From contig NC_072892.1 of assembly GCF_027943255.1 (NCBI RefSeq), positions 123,645,792 through 123,709,791 on the forward strand: DNA of 64,000 nucleotides. The letters are read 5' to 3'. The translations under genes were made by a program, and so were the position numbers. Shown in pieces: positions 31,401-41,759 of this stretch (the stretch's first letter is position 1; each line of letters starts with the position of its first letter). The notes under the pieces are model-generated. The model had not been told where the DNA came from. It was given only the letters and a program-made list of their open reading frames with translations, and did no database searches. The DNA is from Anastrepha obliqua. Lineage: Eukaryota; Arthropoda; Insecta; Diptera; Tephritidae.

Positions 31401-34275
31401 AGTTTGCGGATAGCGAGACCTGTGTGAAGCTCAGAGAAATGCGGTAATAACTTCTCGAAAGTACTACCATGTCCCTTGGGCGACTGCTGCAGCTTTATTT
31501 ATTTAGTGGCTAGAAGGATGTTTTGTATTGCTTCATTTAATAAATAATAAATAAAATAAAAGGTATCCAAAAAATGTTGTTTTAAAAATTTGTTATACCC
31601 AGCAGTGAATGAAAGAGAATACTCTTATACTGCAATAAATTGGCGACTTTATAAGATTAACGCAGCCGTTGTTACATCAGATAGTGGCTTATTTAAGAAA
31701 GTGGTAGAGTCGAGTCGGAGTTTTCCTTTCATTTGTATACGTTTTTAGAGAAATTGTGCCAAGGCTGTTGGTAAATGTTTTCATGATTATTTTTCAGCAA
31801 AAATAGTCTTAAATATTGTAGATAACTAATTTAAAAAATGTAAAAGCTATATCATTAAATAATCACCCTTAAAATCTAGCTTCAAAAAAGTGTTACTGGC
31901 GCGAGCTTTGTCACAAATCCAACTGAAGCTGCTTGCAGTGAAAGTACACAGAGCTGTAACACCACTTCACATCTACATATTTAAATAATTCTCTTATATT
32001 CACTGTGAAGTTGACGGAAAGTGCGGGGTTGTGACAGAAAATGGCCTAAGGAAGCGAGTAATGGAAGGAAGGAAGTTCTGCTGCTCTGACTGTTTGCATA
32101 TCATTGACATTATAAGCGTTTGTGAAAATCAACAATAACAAAAAACAGTTAGCTAGCTCTTTACAAGCATAACAGAAAGCGCAGAATACACGTACATATG
32201 TTGACATATGTACTCGTATCAGTGTGTTTGTTTGTTTGTTTGTATATATAAACACTTGAGCGCTTGATTTTGTTAAAAGAGCAAAAGCCAAGATCTCTGT
32301 TCTGTTATTTTTTGCCCCAAGTGCAAACATAAACAAAGCTTGTTCGGCCTCATAAGTACATTTCTACATACATTTGCATATTTTACAGACAAGCTAACAT
32401 GTGCGAATACACAGGCACTGGCTTTTAGGCCTCTCAACGGCAACTTGGTTTAATATTTTACAAATTTTTGCTTATCTTTCAGTTTGCTACTTTACATTTC
32501 TTTATTTTTTTTTGTTTTACCATAGCTTTTTGCTGCGGAAATGCCAAGTCAAGTTGTACAGTTTATCATCGTTGCTGTTCTGTTTTTTCTTTTTTTTTTT
32601 GTGTGTTTTTGTTGTTGCGCGCTCTCGGAAATAACTTATGCTGAAATGCTCCAGCCACATCAACATGACACAATTCGTTGACTTTTCTGTCATTTTGACT
32701 TTTTTGTTTGTTTCCAAGTAAGTTTATACATTTTCATGTCTGCGTATGTGTTTGTACTTTTGCCGCCGCGGCGTCATATCCTTTTGCTGACACCACTTTT
32801 CATAAATGTGCATTTATCTTTCCTGATTACGCGTGATTGCCAAACAGATTTGCCATCATTAAATGTGGCAAAGGCATGCTGATAGGGTGGCACTCCGCTT
32901 CCATCTCTGATCATCGTTGGAAAACAAAAAACAAAACAAAAATACTGCAAGCGCATGCACGTAAGTTGAGCGTTGGTTGTTTCGTTTAATTTATTTTGTA
33001 ATTATACACTTATTGTTTTTGTTTTTAATTACAAGCATTTTTGTTGTCGTATATCATACTAATATACTATCTTTTAACGCACTCACCTCTCCAAAGGTTC
33101 TTTGCAAATCTATACATCACTCATACGCCATGTACGACAGTCAGGCAGCATTCAGAGGAGTAGTGGATTTGGGTAGGTCAGGAAATCAAAATTGAAGACC
33201 CGCGAACTCAGTAGAGTATGCCAATTTACTTATAGAGGTGTAGTGATCGTGATAAAATTCACAATGTAAGTGTATGTATGTCTAAAGAACGAAACTCATG
33301 CAGCTTTAGCAAGACAACAGGTGACCCTTCATCAAATACAAATGTATTAATTACAGTACACATAATAATATTTACACTGAGATCGCTGTTAATTTGAAAC
33401 TATTATTATTTTTTTATTTATTATTGTTTTCCATATGTATATATGAATAAGTATCTCTTCCGATAAAAAAACCTGGAAACGCTTTCATAGCTGAGCATTG
33501 ACGTTGACACTTATATGTAATTATAAAAGCAGAAAAGGGCTTCACTTACTAGTAAATTAGCAACTAACAGAGGATCTCTTTGCCAACAAATCCTTTAGCC
33601 TAAATAGACAATTAATAAGTTATGTTGGCTCTCGATAAATAAAACCCTTTATATAAATCGCTTTATAGCATACTGCTCAGAAGCTTGGTTGATAAAAAGC
33701 ATACGATCACATGGCATATGGAGTGTTCAAGAAAAACTGGTTCTGCGGCCAAAAATTTAGAGTGCTTTGCGGGTGAATCAATGGGTTGAATGAGCTTAGC
33801 ATAATAGTTGGGCAGCAAATTTAAATTTATATAAAAAAGGCACTCTAGCCATGAAAACATTCACGGAGGCATAGAAAGGCCTTTCTCTTTTTGAATTTAA
33901 AAAAACAAGTCATGAATGACTTATCTTCCCTTGGCGCCTCTCATTGCCGAGTAGGTGAGTGTAAGAGAATATTGGCGTACTTTCTTGAATTCATCCAAAA
34001 CTGCTTAGATGGTTTCCGCACCAATAAGGGAAACTAAGTTGGAGTGATTTGGTATTAATTATGAGTTTCATTTTTCTACTTTATCTAAAAACATGAACTT
34101 CTGCCGCATGTGTCACACCCAGCTGCGGCCCAGCTAAGTACCGCTAAAGTTACATGCAAACTTAATAATTTTTATGCTCAAAGAAATGCAGTCGGGCTTT
34201 GTCATCGCTAATTTGTTATGCCGGACAACTTTATCTTTTTTCTTTTTCTTTTCGGAAGATATTAACTGTATAAAC
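31401..34275. other. long AT-rich spacer
   Basis: Nearly 3 kb with no recognisable domain. T-runs at 32500-32610 generate hydrophobic chance ORFs on plus. This looks like unique host intergenic or intronic DNA. I see no tRNA, snRNA or exon that I can defend. Confidence 0.45.
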
Positions 34276-34276
34276 T

Positions 34277-34371
34277 ACGTTTTTCGGAGTGGCTTTTGGA
34301 GCTTAGTCCGATAGTCTTTGACGGAATAAAATACGTTTTTCGGAATAACTTTTGGAGCGCGGTGCGATAGC
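34277..34371 (+). repeat. two-copy 40-bp direct repeat
   Basis: A tacgtttttcggagtggctt block (34277) recurs as tacgtttttcggaataactt (34331), each followed by ttggagc and a cgatag end. The spacing is 54 bp. The two copies have diverged. The parent repeat is unknown. Confidence 0.5.
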
Positions 34372-35159
34372 CATCCGAGATATCCTTTTTTTTAAGCAAG
34401 CTTTTTTTAACATTTTTCCTTTAAGTTTATGGCCATAGAGAAGACACACTTTATAAAAAATTCCTCTTTGTGCTACCATCTATTAGCGATACAAACATGG
34501 TGTATACTCACGAAAGATATTAGTGTATGCTGAACAAAGTAGTGGTAATCATTTTCCTAAATTTTTTCTAAATAAATAAGTAATAAAAAACTTTGCTTTT
34601 GAAATTGTCAAAAAGTGACCACTTGATATGATCTTTTCATATGTTCAATATGTATCAACGATCAAGAAGAATACCCTCTGTGAGAGAGGGTATATGGGCG
34701 AAAATTATATGGTCTGAGAATGGATTCCACAAATGCAAGGTGGTGCACATTTCCTTGGATATTATGAAGTCAATCTCACCGAGAGGGGAACCTCTAATCT
34801 TTTCCGCTAATTTTGGTGTAATGACTTATCTGAGGTTTTTTTGTTTTGTTTTCGTTGGTCAATTAGATTATTAAAATAATATTTCTAAACAGGAAGCAAA
34901 CGCATGCCTTGGTTCTACTGAAAATTTGCAGATAGTAAAAACCTGTCACTAATAATCATAAAAATTATGAAATAAAAGTGATCGAACAAAGACAATCTTA
35001 TGAAAGTCCAAATGCGATCTTGAATCGCAGGCCTTAAAACAATATGGAAGGCAAAGGATTAGAATACTTATAAGAATAAGCTGTTTGCCAAACTACTAAC
35101 ATTTCAGAATACTACAACTGCGATTTATATTTATATGTACCTATATGTGATTTCTGAGA
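34372..35159. other. AT-rich spacer
   Basis: No recognisable feature. The 77-codon frame at 34641-34874 has no domain. Confidence 0.4.
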
Positions 35160-35440
35160 CTGGTAAAACCGCAGCTCGTGAGTTTTGTGAGTGTCCTTGC
35201 CGGACAATGTCTATTGCGCATACAAGTGTTGCGACTTGGTATTGCTTCGAAACTGTTTTGCAGTAACTATCTGGAGGATTTGATGGAATCATCTCAGTAC
35301 CTTCTCCTCAGCTGTTTTGCTCTCGCTGGGTTGAGATTTAGACCCTTCGGCTATCACCTTTTTTTTGCACCCGCGTATATAGCAGATTTCGATATCCCAC
35401 ATCTGATGAATTTTTTCAATAGCTTGCAGCATATTTAATT
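35160..35440 (+). pseudogene. LINE C-terminal fragment
   Basis: The open frame 35178-35438 (86 codons) reads SVLAGQCLLRIQVLRLGIAS, then NYLEDLMESSQYLLLSCFALAGL and RFRPFG. This matches GVLTGH.....A..LGI......CRSC.ED.ESS.HLL..CPAL...R. of LOA-like LINEs. The two Cys of the first pair are partly lost (CSNY). It is open, but it is only the last 90 codons of the element. Confidence 0.75.
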
Positions 35441-35706
35441 AGCCATCATTTAGTCGCCACCTTTTTTGCTCTTCCCCTCTGTTTTGCTCTGTTTGACATC
35501 ACAAAGGACTAAGTGAACTCTTGCATGCGATTGAAAGACCCTATAAAATCCCTCTAATTTCTAAATACGAATACAAAGAAAACTTAATAGAAAATACTAT
35601 AAATTTATACGCCAAAATTCATCCGCGTCCCATCTTCCAACCAGAATCCATTATGTGTATATTTACTGTAGTGACTTCTATGTCATTAGAGGGCTTAAGC
35701 TTTAAA
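35441..35706. other. short spacer
   Basis: No recognisable feature. Confidence 0.4.
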
Positions 35707-35708
35707 TA

Positions 35709-36792
35709 CAGGGTGGCTGATGAATTTTGCTACATTAAGAAACTCAAATAACTTTTTTTAGTGTTTGGAATTCATTTATTTTTTTTCAAGTTGAAGGTCA
35801 TTAAATTTTATTAAATGTAGCTTAACTAGTTTTAAAAATAATTGAATTTAAATGCCCCCCATGCTCGTTGACACAAGTGCGGCATCTTAGTAAAAAGTTG
35901 TTCATTGCTGCTTTGAGAGTTGCGACAGGAATAGCCGCAATTGTTGCCCGAATGGATTGTTTTAGTTCATCCAAATTTGTTGGCTTTGTTTTATAAACTT
36001 CTTGTTTACATAAACCCCACAAGAAAAAGTCAGGTGCAGTAAGGTCAGGCGACCTGGGGAGCCAACGAAATTCGGAGTTTCTTGAAATCAGTTTATTGGG
36101 AAATTTTCGTCGCAACTCTGTCATAACAGTCTGGGCTATGTGAGACGTTGCCCCATCTTGTTGAAACCACACAGAGTTGAAAGGAATTCTCTTTCGGCGT
36201 AGTTCTGGATAGAAAAATTCTTTCAGCATTTTCAAATAACGGTCTCCAGTAACCGTAACGGTGTGACCATTTTCTTCAAAAAAATAAGGCCCGACAATAC
36301 AGCGTGAAGAAACCGCACACCACACTGTCACGCGAAGAGGATGCAATTGCGTCTCGTGGAGTATGTGTGGGTTAGAAACACTCCATATTCGACAATTTTG
36401 TTTGTTCACATTGCCGTTTAAATCGAAATGGGCCTCATCAGACATGACAAGGAAGTTTAACATGTTTTGGTCTTCTTCCACCATTTGCAGGATCTTCTGG
36501 CAAAATTCCAAGCGAATCGGCAAGTCTGCTGCATTCAGTTTGTTAACCATTTGAATTTTGTAGGGAAATAAGTCTAAGTCTTTGTGCATTATTGTTTGCA
36601 AAGACTGTCGGCTGACACCAAGTTGAACAGATAAGCTTCTTGTTGAAACCCTTGGATTGCTTTGTATAGCTGCAGCTACAGCAGCGATCGTTTCCTCCGT
36701 CCGAACTGGTGGATTTCGATGATAAGGCCTTCTTGCGACTGTTCCTTGCTCAGCAAAATTATTCACCAGTCTCATTATGGTCCATCTGCTCG
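35709..36792 (-). mobile_element. second DD41D mariner, truncated, inverted relative to the first
   Basis: Its right terminal repeat starts at 35709 (CAGGGTGGCTGATGAA) after TA at 35707-35708. From there it is collinear with the reverse complement of 21151 back to about 20067. At 36792 it stops abruptly inside codon 38-39 of the transposase and joins a BEL LTR stub through two extra T bases. The left terminal repeat and the N-terminal 38 codons are missing. Without one end it cannot transpose. Confidence 0.9.
35822..36775 (-). CDS. DD41D transposase, N-terminally truncated but open (317 codons)
   Basis: Identical in frame to residues 44-360 of the transposase at 19954-21036, except for 9 substitutions (A93V, C151F, F153V, T176V, Q180H, E186Q, L233P, R282L, E300K, numbered on the full protein). 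All three catalytic Asp are kept. The first helix-turn-helix and its DNA-recognition residues 1-38 are lost. The ATG used is an internal Met of the original ORF. If expressed, the product would lack end-binding, so it could act only as an inhibitor or not at all; that is inference. Confidence 0.85.
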   Translation of the reverse strand: MRLVNNFAEQGTVARRPYHRNPPVRTEETIAAVAAAIQSNPRVSTRSLSVQLGVSRQSLQTIMHKDLDLFPYKIQMVNKLNAADLPIRLEFCQKILQMVEEDQNMLNFLVMSDEAHFDLNGNVNKQNCRIWSVSNPHILHETQLHPLRVTVWCAVSSRCIVGPYFFEENGHTVTVTGDRYLKMLKEFFYPELRRKRIPFNSVWFQQDGATSHIAQTVMTELRRKFPNKLISRNSEFRWLPRSPDLTAPDFFLWGLCKQEVYKTKPTNLDELKQSIRATIAAIPVATLKAAMNNFLLRCRTCVNEHGGHLNSIIFKTS

Positions 36793-36794
36793 TT

Positions 36795-36811
36795 ATTCAT
36801 AATCTTAGACA
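36795..36811 (-). repeat. 3' LTR stub (17 bp)
   Basis: attcataatcttagaca is identical to the outer end of the LTR at 41034-41050. On minus it begins TGTC immediately after the purine tract. It is all that is left of the 3' LTR; the mariner follows after a two-base filler. Confidence 0.85.
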
Positions 36812-38538
36812 TCCTCTCCGGTTGAAACGTTATTTTCAATGTGATCCTCCAAAAGAAGGCATAGCTTCTGCACGGCCCGTGTGCACGAACCATGTGCGGT
36901 TGCCAGTGTAACATTTCTGACTGCCCCGTCGGTGCCTGGGTGGAGTTCAGTGACGCGTGCTAGTCTCCAATGAGTAGGTGGTAGATTTTCGTGGCGTATT
37001 ACCACGATGTCACACAGTCTTATGTTAGGAACCCGTCGTTGGCACTTTGTCCTCGCCTGTAAAGTTGCCAAATACTCCTCATTCCATCTTTTCCAAAAGA
37101 GCTGATGCATCTGCCGTAACCATTGCCAGTGCTTCACTCGGTTGGCAGGAATCTCCGAAACGTCTGGCTCGGGGATAGCTATTATTTGAGATCCTATTAA
37201 GAAGTCTGCTGGAGTTAATGCATACTTGTCATCCGGGTCATCGTGCAATGGTACGAGTGGGCGAGAATTCAGACAAGCCTCGATGCGAGTCGCCAACGTC
37301 TGTAGCTGAGAGTACCAAAGTGCTTGCGTACCCACTACGCGTACTAAGTGCCGCTTTGCAGACTTCACAGCTGCTTCCCATAGGCCTCCTTGATGTGGAG
37401 CGCTCGGCGTTATAAAATGCCACCGGGTACCCAAATCAGCCAGTGACTGAATACTCCGTTCATTAAACCAGGCGGCTAAGTCTTCCTTGAGAACGCGGTT
37501 AGCTCCAACGAACGCAGTTCCGTTGTCGCTGTACAAGTCCCTGCATGGACCTCGCCGGCTAACAAACCGAGTAAATACGTCCAAAAAAGCCTGTGTGGAG
37601 AGATCAGCAGCAACCTCAATATGAACAGCCTTCGTCGCCATACAAACAAAAATCGCCAAGTACGTTTTCACTGTAGTCCGCGATCTTTTGGTTCCAATAC
37701 GCAAGTTGAACGGGCCACAGTAATCAACACCGGACGCAATGAAGGGTCGAGCTGCCTGAACCCGATGTCGAGGTAGCGAGGCCATTTGTTGTATTAAAAC
37801 AGCTCCCCGGTTGCGACGACATATGACACATTTGAGGATCAGACTACGTACTGCTACTCTCCCATGAATAATCCAAAAGCGACATCGAAGAGTTTGAAGA
37901 GTCAGCTGATTTCCGCCGTGAAGAGTGTCGATATGTGCCTGTGTAATAAGCAGCCGGACTAGCCCCGTTGACTTCGGAAGAATGATTGGGTGTCTATGAG
38001 CCTCGATTAACGCAGATTTCGAAATGCGGCCTCCAACTCGTAGTAGTCCGTGGTCATCTAGATAAGGATTTAACGGGAGTATACTACTAGCAGTTGGTAA
38101 TGCCGACCCACCCTGTATGCACCTAATGTCTTTCGGAAACGCATTCATTTGATCGATCCTCATAAGCCATTCTAACGCCGTCTCCATCTCCTGGGGGTCA
38201 ATTGTGGAACGGCGAAAACTCCGACTTCTAGGAAGCCACCTCAGTATTAACGCCGTAGTATGTATAAGTTTTTTTAACGAGCTGAATCGATCTGTAAGCG
38301 GAATAATTTCCCCGTCTAAACGTCGCGTTGTCAATGTTAAATGAGTGACTGTGACGGCTAAACACTGTACCCTTCTCTCGCTATTCACTACAGCTTCATC
38401 GCAATCACGTAGTTTAGGGTGACAGGTGGGATCTATTGTGTCATCCCGTAGCCAACTGGGACCACTCCACCATAAATGGTGGTCCAAAAGTTCTGAAGCA
38501 GATATGCCTCTACTAGCGCAATCCGCTGGGTTTTGCGA
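36805..38538 (-). pseudogene. BEL pol, C-terminal part: end of RNase H region and integrase
   Basis: Continues in the same frame as the segment 38539-40290 after one TAA stop (38539-38541). The largest open piece is 560 codons from 38487. The integrase has an HHCC finger (AHIDTLHGG, later CVICRRNRG), D in GVDYCGPF, D in YSDNGTAF and E in GGLWEAAVK, followed by a C-terminal LCDIVVIRHENLPPTHW domain typical of Pao integrases. All catalytic residues are present. The stop codon TAA lies within the 3' LTR stub, 5 bases past its start. Confidence 0.9.
36812..36819 (-). promoter_or_regulatory. polypurine tract
   Basis: GGAGAGGA on the minus strand lies directly before the LTR start TGTC. This is the plus-strand priming site of reverse transcription and fixes the LTR boundary independently. 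It overlaps the last codons of pol. Confidence 0.75.
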
Positions 38539-40290
38539 TTAACGTACATAATGCCATTCATCCCTCAAAGTTAACTCTTGTATTCGCCGGACCCTATTTG
38601 ATACATAGGGTTTAAGCGTCTCAGGCTGCTTTCGCAACCAACAGAGGGTGATAGTCGAGTCTGACCACAAAGATGCTACTTGGTCGACTAATCCTAATGC
38701 ACTTCGGACGTTTCGAAGAGTCTCAGCTAGTAACTGTGCCGCACATAGCTCTAAGCGAGGTATAGTGGCTCCTCTTAGGGGTGCCACCTTGGTTCGGGCC
38801 GTAATTAAAGCTACGTGAACGTCCCCCTGAGAATTCGTTGTTCGAGCGTACACCACGGCAGCATATGCCTTTTGGCTGGCATCGCAGAACCCATAAAGCG
38901 TGGTAGTTGACCCTTCCTTCATCCCAAGCCAACGAGGTATCCGAAGCATGTTGAGAGCAGTAAGGTCATTGCGAAATGTTAGCCAAATTTTGCGTAATTC
39001 CGTTGTTAGAGCAGTATCCCAATCAATACCTGCGGACCAAAGAGTTTGAATAAATATCTTACCCACCACCACTACGGGTGACAAGAATCCTGTTGGGTCA
39101 AACAACTTCGCCACCTCGCTGAGCACACTGCGCTTGGTGTATACACCGCCGGGTTGCTTGAGTTCCACGTTAAACAGCAGGATGTCGTCGACTGGACTCC
39201 ATCGCAAACCTAGCACAGAGGCAACTGATGCATCAATAGGGCATTCCGTAGGTGACAAGCCCTTCCCTAATGGAATCAATATGGCGGCGTCATTAGAATT
39301 CCACTTCCTTAACTTAAAGCCTCCAGCTCTCAGTATGGTGTCAATATTCGTTGCTAAAGTGATAGCACTTTCGACGGTGCTACAACTGGTGAGGAAATCA
39401 TCCACGTAGAATGATGAGAGAATGGCTTGGATGCCCATATTGCGATTGTGAATCTTGTCGAAGCTGTCGTACGCACACTGATGCATAGCCCTTATCGCAT
39501 TATGAGGACTGCATGCCATGCCATACGTGACAGTAGACAGCCGGTAAGTAATTACTTCCTCTGATGGAGATTCACGCCAAAGTATACGCTGAAAGTCTCT
39601 GTCTTGTGGTGCCACGAGAACCTGGCGAAACATCTTCTCCACATCGGCTGTGATCGCGATGGCATAGCGTCGGAAGCGGAGGATAATGTTGATTAACGAA
39701 TCTTGAATGGGGGATCCAACCAGTTGGATATCGTTAAGCGAAAGCCCGTTGGAGGTAGGAGCGGATGCATTGAACACCACTCTAAACTTTCCCAATACAG
39801 CATGGTGGGGAATATAATAGCATCCGGATTGAACAACTGGCTGAACAACTCTTTCCATATGGCCAAGGGACTCATATTCCCTCATAAACGCTATATATTT
39901 TGCATGCATGTCTTGACGGAATGGCAATCTCACAACATAGCGTCCGTCGGCCATACGTTGGTTTGTAGTGGCAAAGAACCGCTCGCATTCGTCATCCGAG
40001 CTCTTAGTTGTCACCGGTACTTCTTCGAGCTTCCAAAAATTACAAATGAGATCCTCCAAGTAAGACTCGTCTCTAATCTGCGCGCAATAATTGCCAACTG
40101 TTGTACTAGAATGGCCCGGAACGGACGCTGGCCCAAATACAACCCAACCAAGTCGGGTAAGCTGTGCGTGAGGTTCATCATACCCTCCATGTATGACATC
40201 CCCTTCTACAATCGAACCCCAGACATCAGCACCAAGAAGTACATCAACATGACCCGGAGTACCAAAATACCAATTTCCCCAACTTGTATG
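38539..40290 (-). pseudogene. BEL pol, N-terminal part: protease remnant, RT and RNase H
   Basis: The open frame from 40368 to 38539 (609 codons) keeps only the end of the protease region (VLLGADVWG, LTRLGWVVFGP). The RT has a KFRVVFNAS block and AITADVEKMFRQV (motif A), and the catalytic YVDD is at residues 321-324. RNase H starts LYGFCDAS (D497), with PRLELCAAQLL and LWSDSTI further on. It ends at an in-frame TAA at 38539-38541, exactly where Pao pol normally reads on. The reverse transcriptase and RNase H look catalytically complete; protease is missing. Confidence 0.9.
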
Positions 40291-40726
40291 CCACCGGCAA
40301 ATCCCGCTGATGAACCAATGTCTCAAATGCATCCTTAAATGCAAGCCACTTATACGCGGATCCATCAAACGATGGTATACAAAGCGGCTCTAATTTTAAT
40401 TCCATTGGCGAAACTTCGTGCGAATTGTTGGCAGGCAGAGATTCACCCTCCAACTCCTTTCGTCGTTGATTCAGCGTTGCGCACAAATCCATGTAGGCAG
40501 CTTCGGTGGAGTCCCACCATCCTGAATGTACCTCCAAGTCCTCCTCCTTGGCTGCGGCAACCAAAGCCTCATGATTTGTGAGCATCCGATCATAATGGAC
40601 GGTAGCAGATTTTATACGCTGATCAATTTGAGTGACATTCAGGTCACCAGCCTTCGCCTCTTTCGTCTGGTCATACATCCGCAAAATAGCGGCCGCATGG
40701 AACTGGCGTAGATTTAATTCCGACAT
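40250..40726 (-). pseudogene. BEL gag, N-terminal part
   Basis: Starts at an ATG at 40726 (MSELNLRQFHAAAILRM), 115 bases after the primer-binding site. It has a helical N-terminal region and a DUF1759-type block (LEPLCIPSFDG, KWLAFKDAFETLVHQ). It breaks at about 40280, where the zinc knuckles and protease active site should follow; the sequence instead enters pol in another frame. This combined deletion and frame shift removes capsid completion and polyprotein cleavage. Confidence 0.85.
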
Positions 40727-40840
40727 GTTCCAACCTCGAATAAGTTATCTGCAATTATCCAGGAAATCAGGCCTAATCCAACGCGAAGCCTTTGTGCACC
40801 GTAATCGTGTGAATTAAGCTGATGTTATAGTGAATTTATC

Positions 40841-40859
40841 ATCCTCACAGGAGGCACCA
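40841..40859 (-). promoter_or_regulatory. primer-binding site
   Basis: On minus, TGGTGCCTCCTGTGAGGAT follows the 5' LTR after a TTTTT spacer. It begins with the TGG complementary to a tRNA CCA end, as expected for the minus-strand primer site. I do not assign the tRNA. Confidence 0.55.
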
Positions 40860-40864
40860 AAAAA

Positions 40865-41050
40865 TGTTTAATAAAAATCAGGAGCTCAGCTTATTTGCAC
40901 ATCCACTTTATTCAAAGTCCAAATTAAAAGAGGGCGACAAATGGGCGAACAGTAAACAGCAAAATAAAGAAGAATAGATAATAGCAAAGGAAATAAAACT
41001 ACAGGGTAATTCAAATGACATAGTTTAAAATAAATTCATAATCTTAGACA
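40865..41050 (-). repeat. BEL 5' LTR (186 bp)
   Basis: Bounded by TGT and ACA on both strands. Its outer end (41034-41050) equals the stub at 36795-36811, and its inner end lies next to the primer-binding site. It is short for a BEL LTR; an internal deletion is possible. AATAAA-like signals are frequent inside (for example 40961-40966). No target duplication can be tested because the other side is lost. Confidence 0.75.
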
Positions 41051-41755
41051 GTAATAAATAATCAAAAATAAAAAATGTAAATAAATCAGCACGCAATTAA
41101 ATTATATACTACTTTCGCAGCAATTTTCATATATTTTCAACTCTTGAAAATAATTATACTATGGTATACATACACAATTTATGGATGCGGTCAGCAACCA
41201 CAAAAACAAAATAAATAGTGTGAGTTTTACGGTGTTGTTACAAGTGAAAGCACATAAATGTATTTAGATATTTATTTATAACAGCAAAAGGAATGCTCCT
41301 ACTTTTTATTTTTTTATTTATTAATTCTTTAATTTTTTTTTATCCTTGACTACGTATATATAATATAAACTTTGTTTAATCTCTAAAAGTAATATATTAA
41401 TTCAAGTTTGATACTTTTCCAACTCCATTTCCCACTTTCGTGGGACTCTCAACTGTGATAAAATCAATTGGTAGTACGCCTGATAGGTTACTTTCGAACG
41501 AAAATATATACATACGAAGATAAAATTATGTATTAGAGCAATCCACGATTAAGTCCAAACAAACAAACAACCTGGATTAATGGCATTGTTTATTGACACT
41601 TATATATATTTGCTATCTCAAAATACAGGTGGCAGGCTCATATGACATAGAAAGGACACGGAGTGGGAGTTCAGCCACGTTAACTATTTTTTACAGTATG
41701 TCATGCTTCTGTGAAAGTTATTCACAGTTATTCAAGTCGGAAGTTCATAAAGAAC
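41051..41755. other. AT-rich spacer with low-complexity T/A runs
   Basis: 41300-41345 is almost pure A/T. No recognisable gene. Confidence 0.45.
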
Positions 41756-41759
41756 GGAA

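Larger units (their letters stand above)
36795..41050 (-). mobile_element. BEL/Pao LTR retrotransposon, defective
   Basis: On minus, in order: 5' LTR 41050-40865, primer-binding site, gag, deleted protease, RT, RNase H, integrase, polypurine tract and the first 17 bp of a 3' LTR. The element is about 4.26 kb, shorter than intact BEL elements because of an internal gag/protease deletion and loss of nearly all the 3' LTR. The coding remains are otherwise well preserved, so it is fairly young. The 3' side is fused to a truncated mariner. Confidence 0.9.

Noticed and set aside
39703..40338. 211-codon plus frame
   Set aside because: It is antisense to BEL pol, where the RT and protease signatures are unmistakable.
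41004..41025. acagggtaattcaaatgaca as another mariner end
   Set aside because: It lies inside the BEL LTR, has no partner and no TA-bounded structure.
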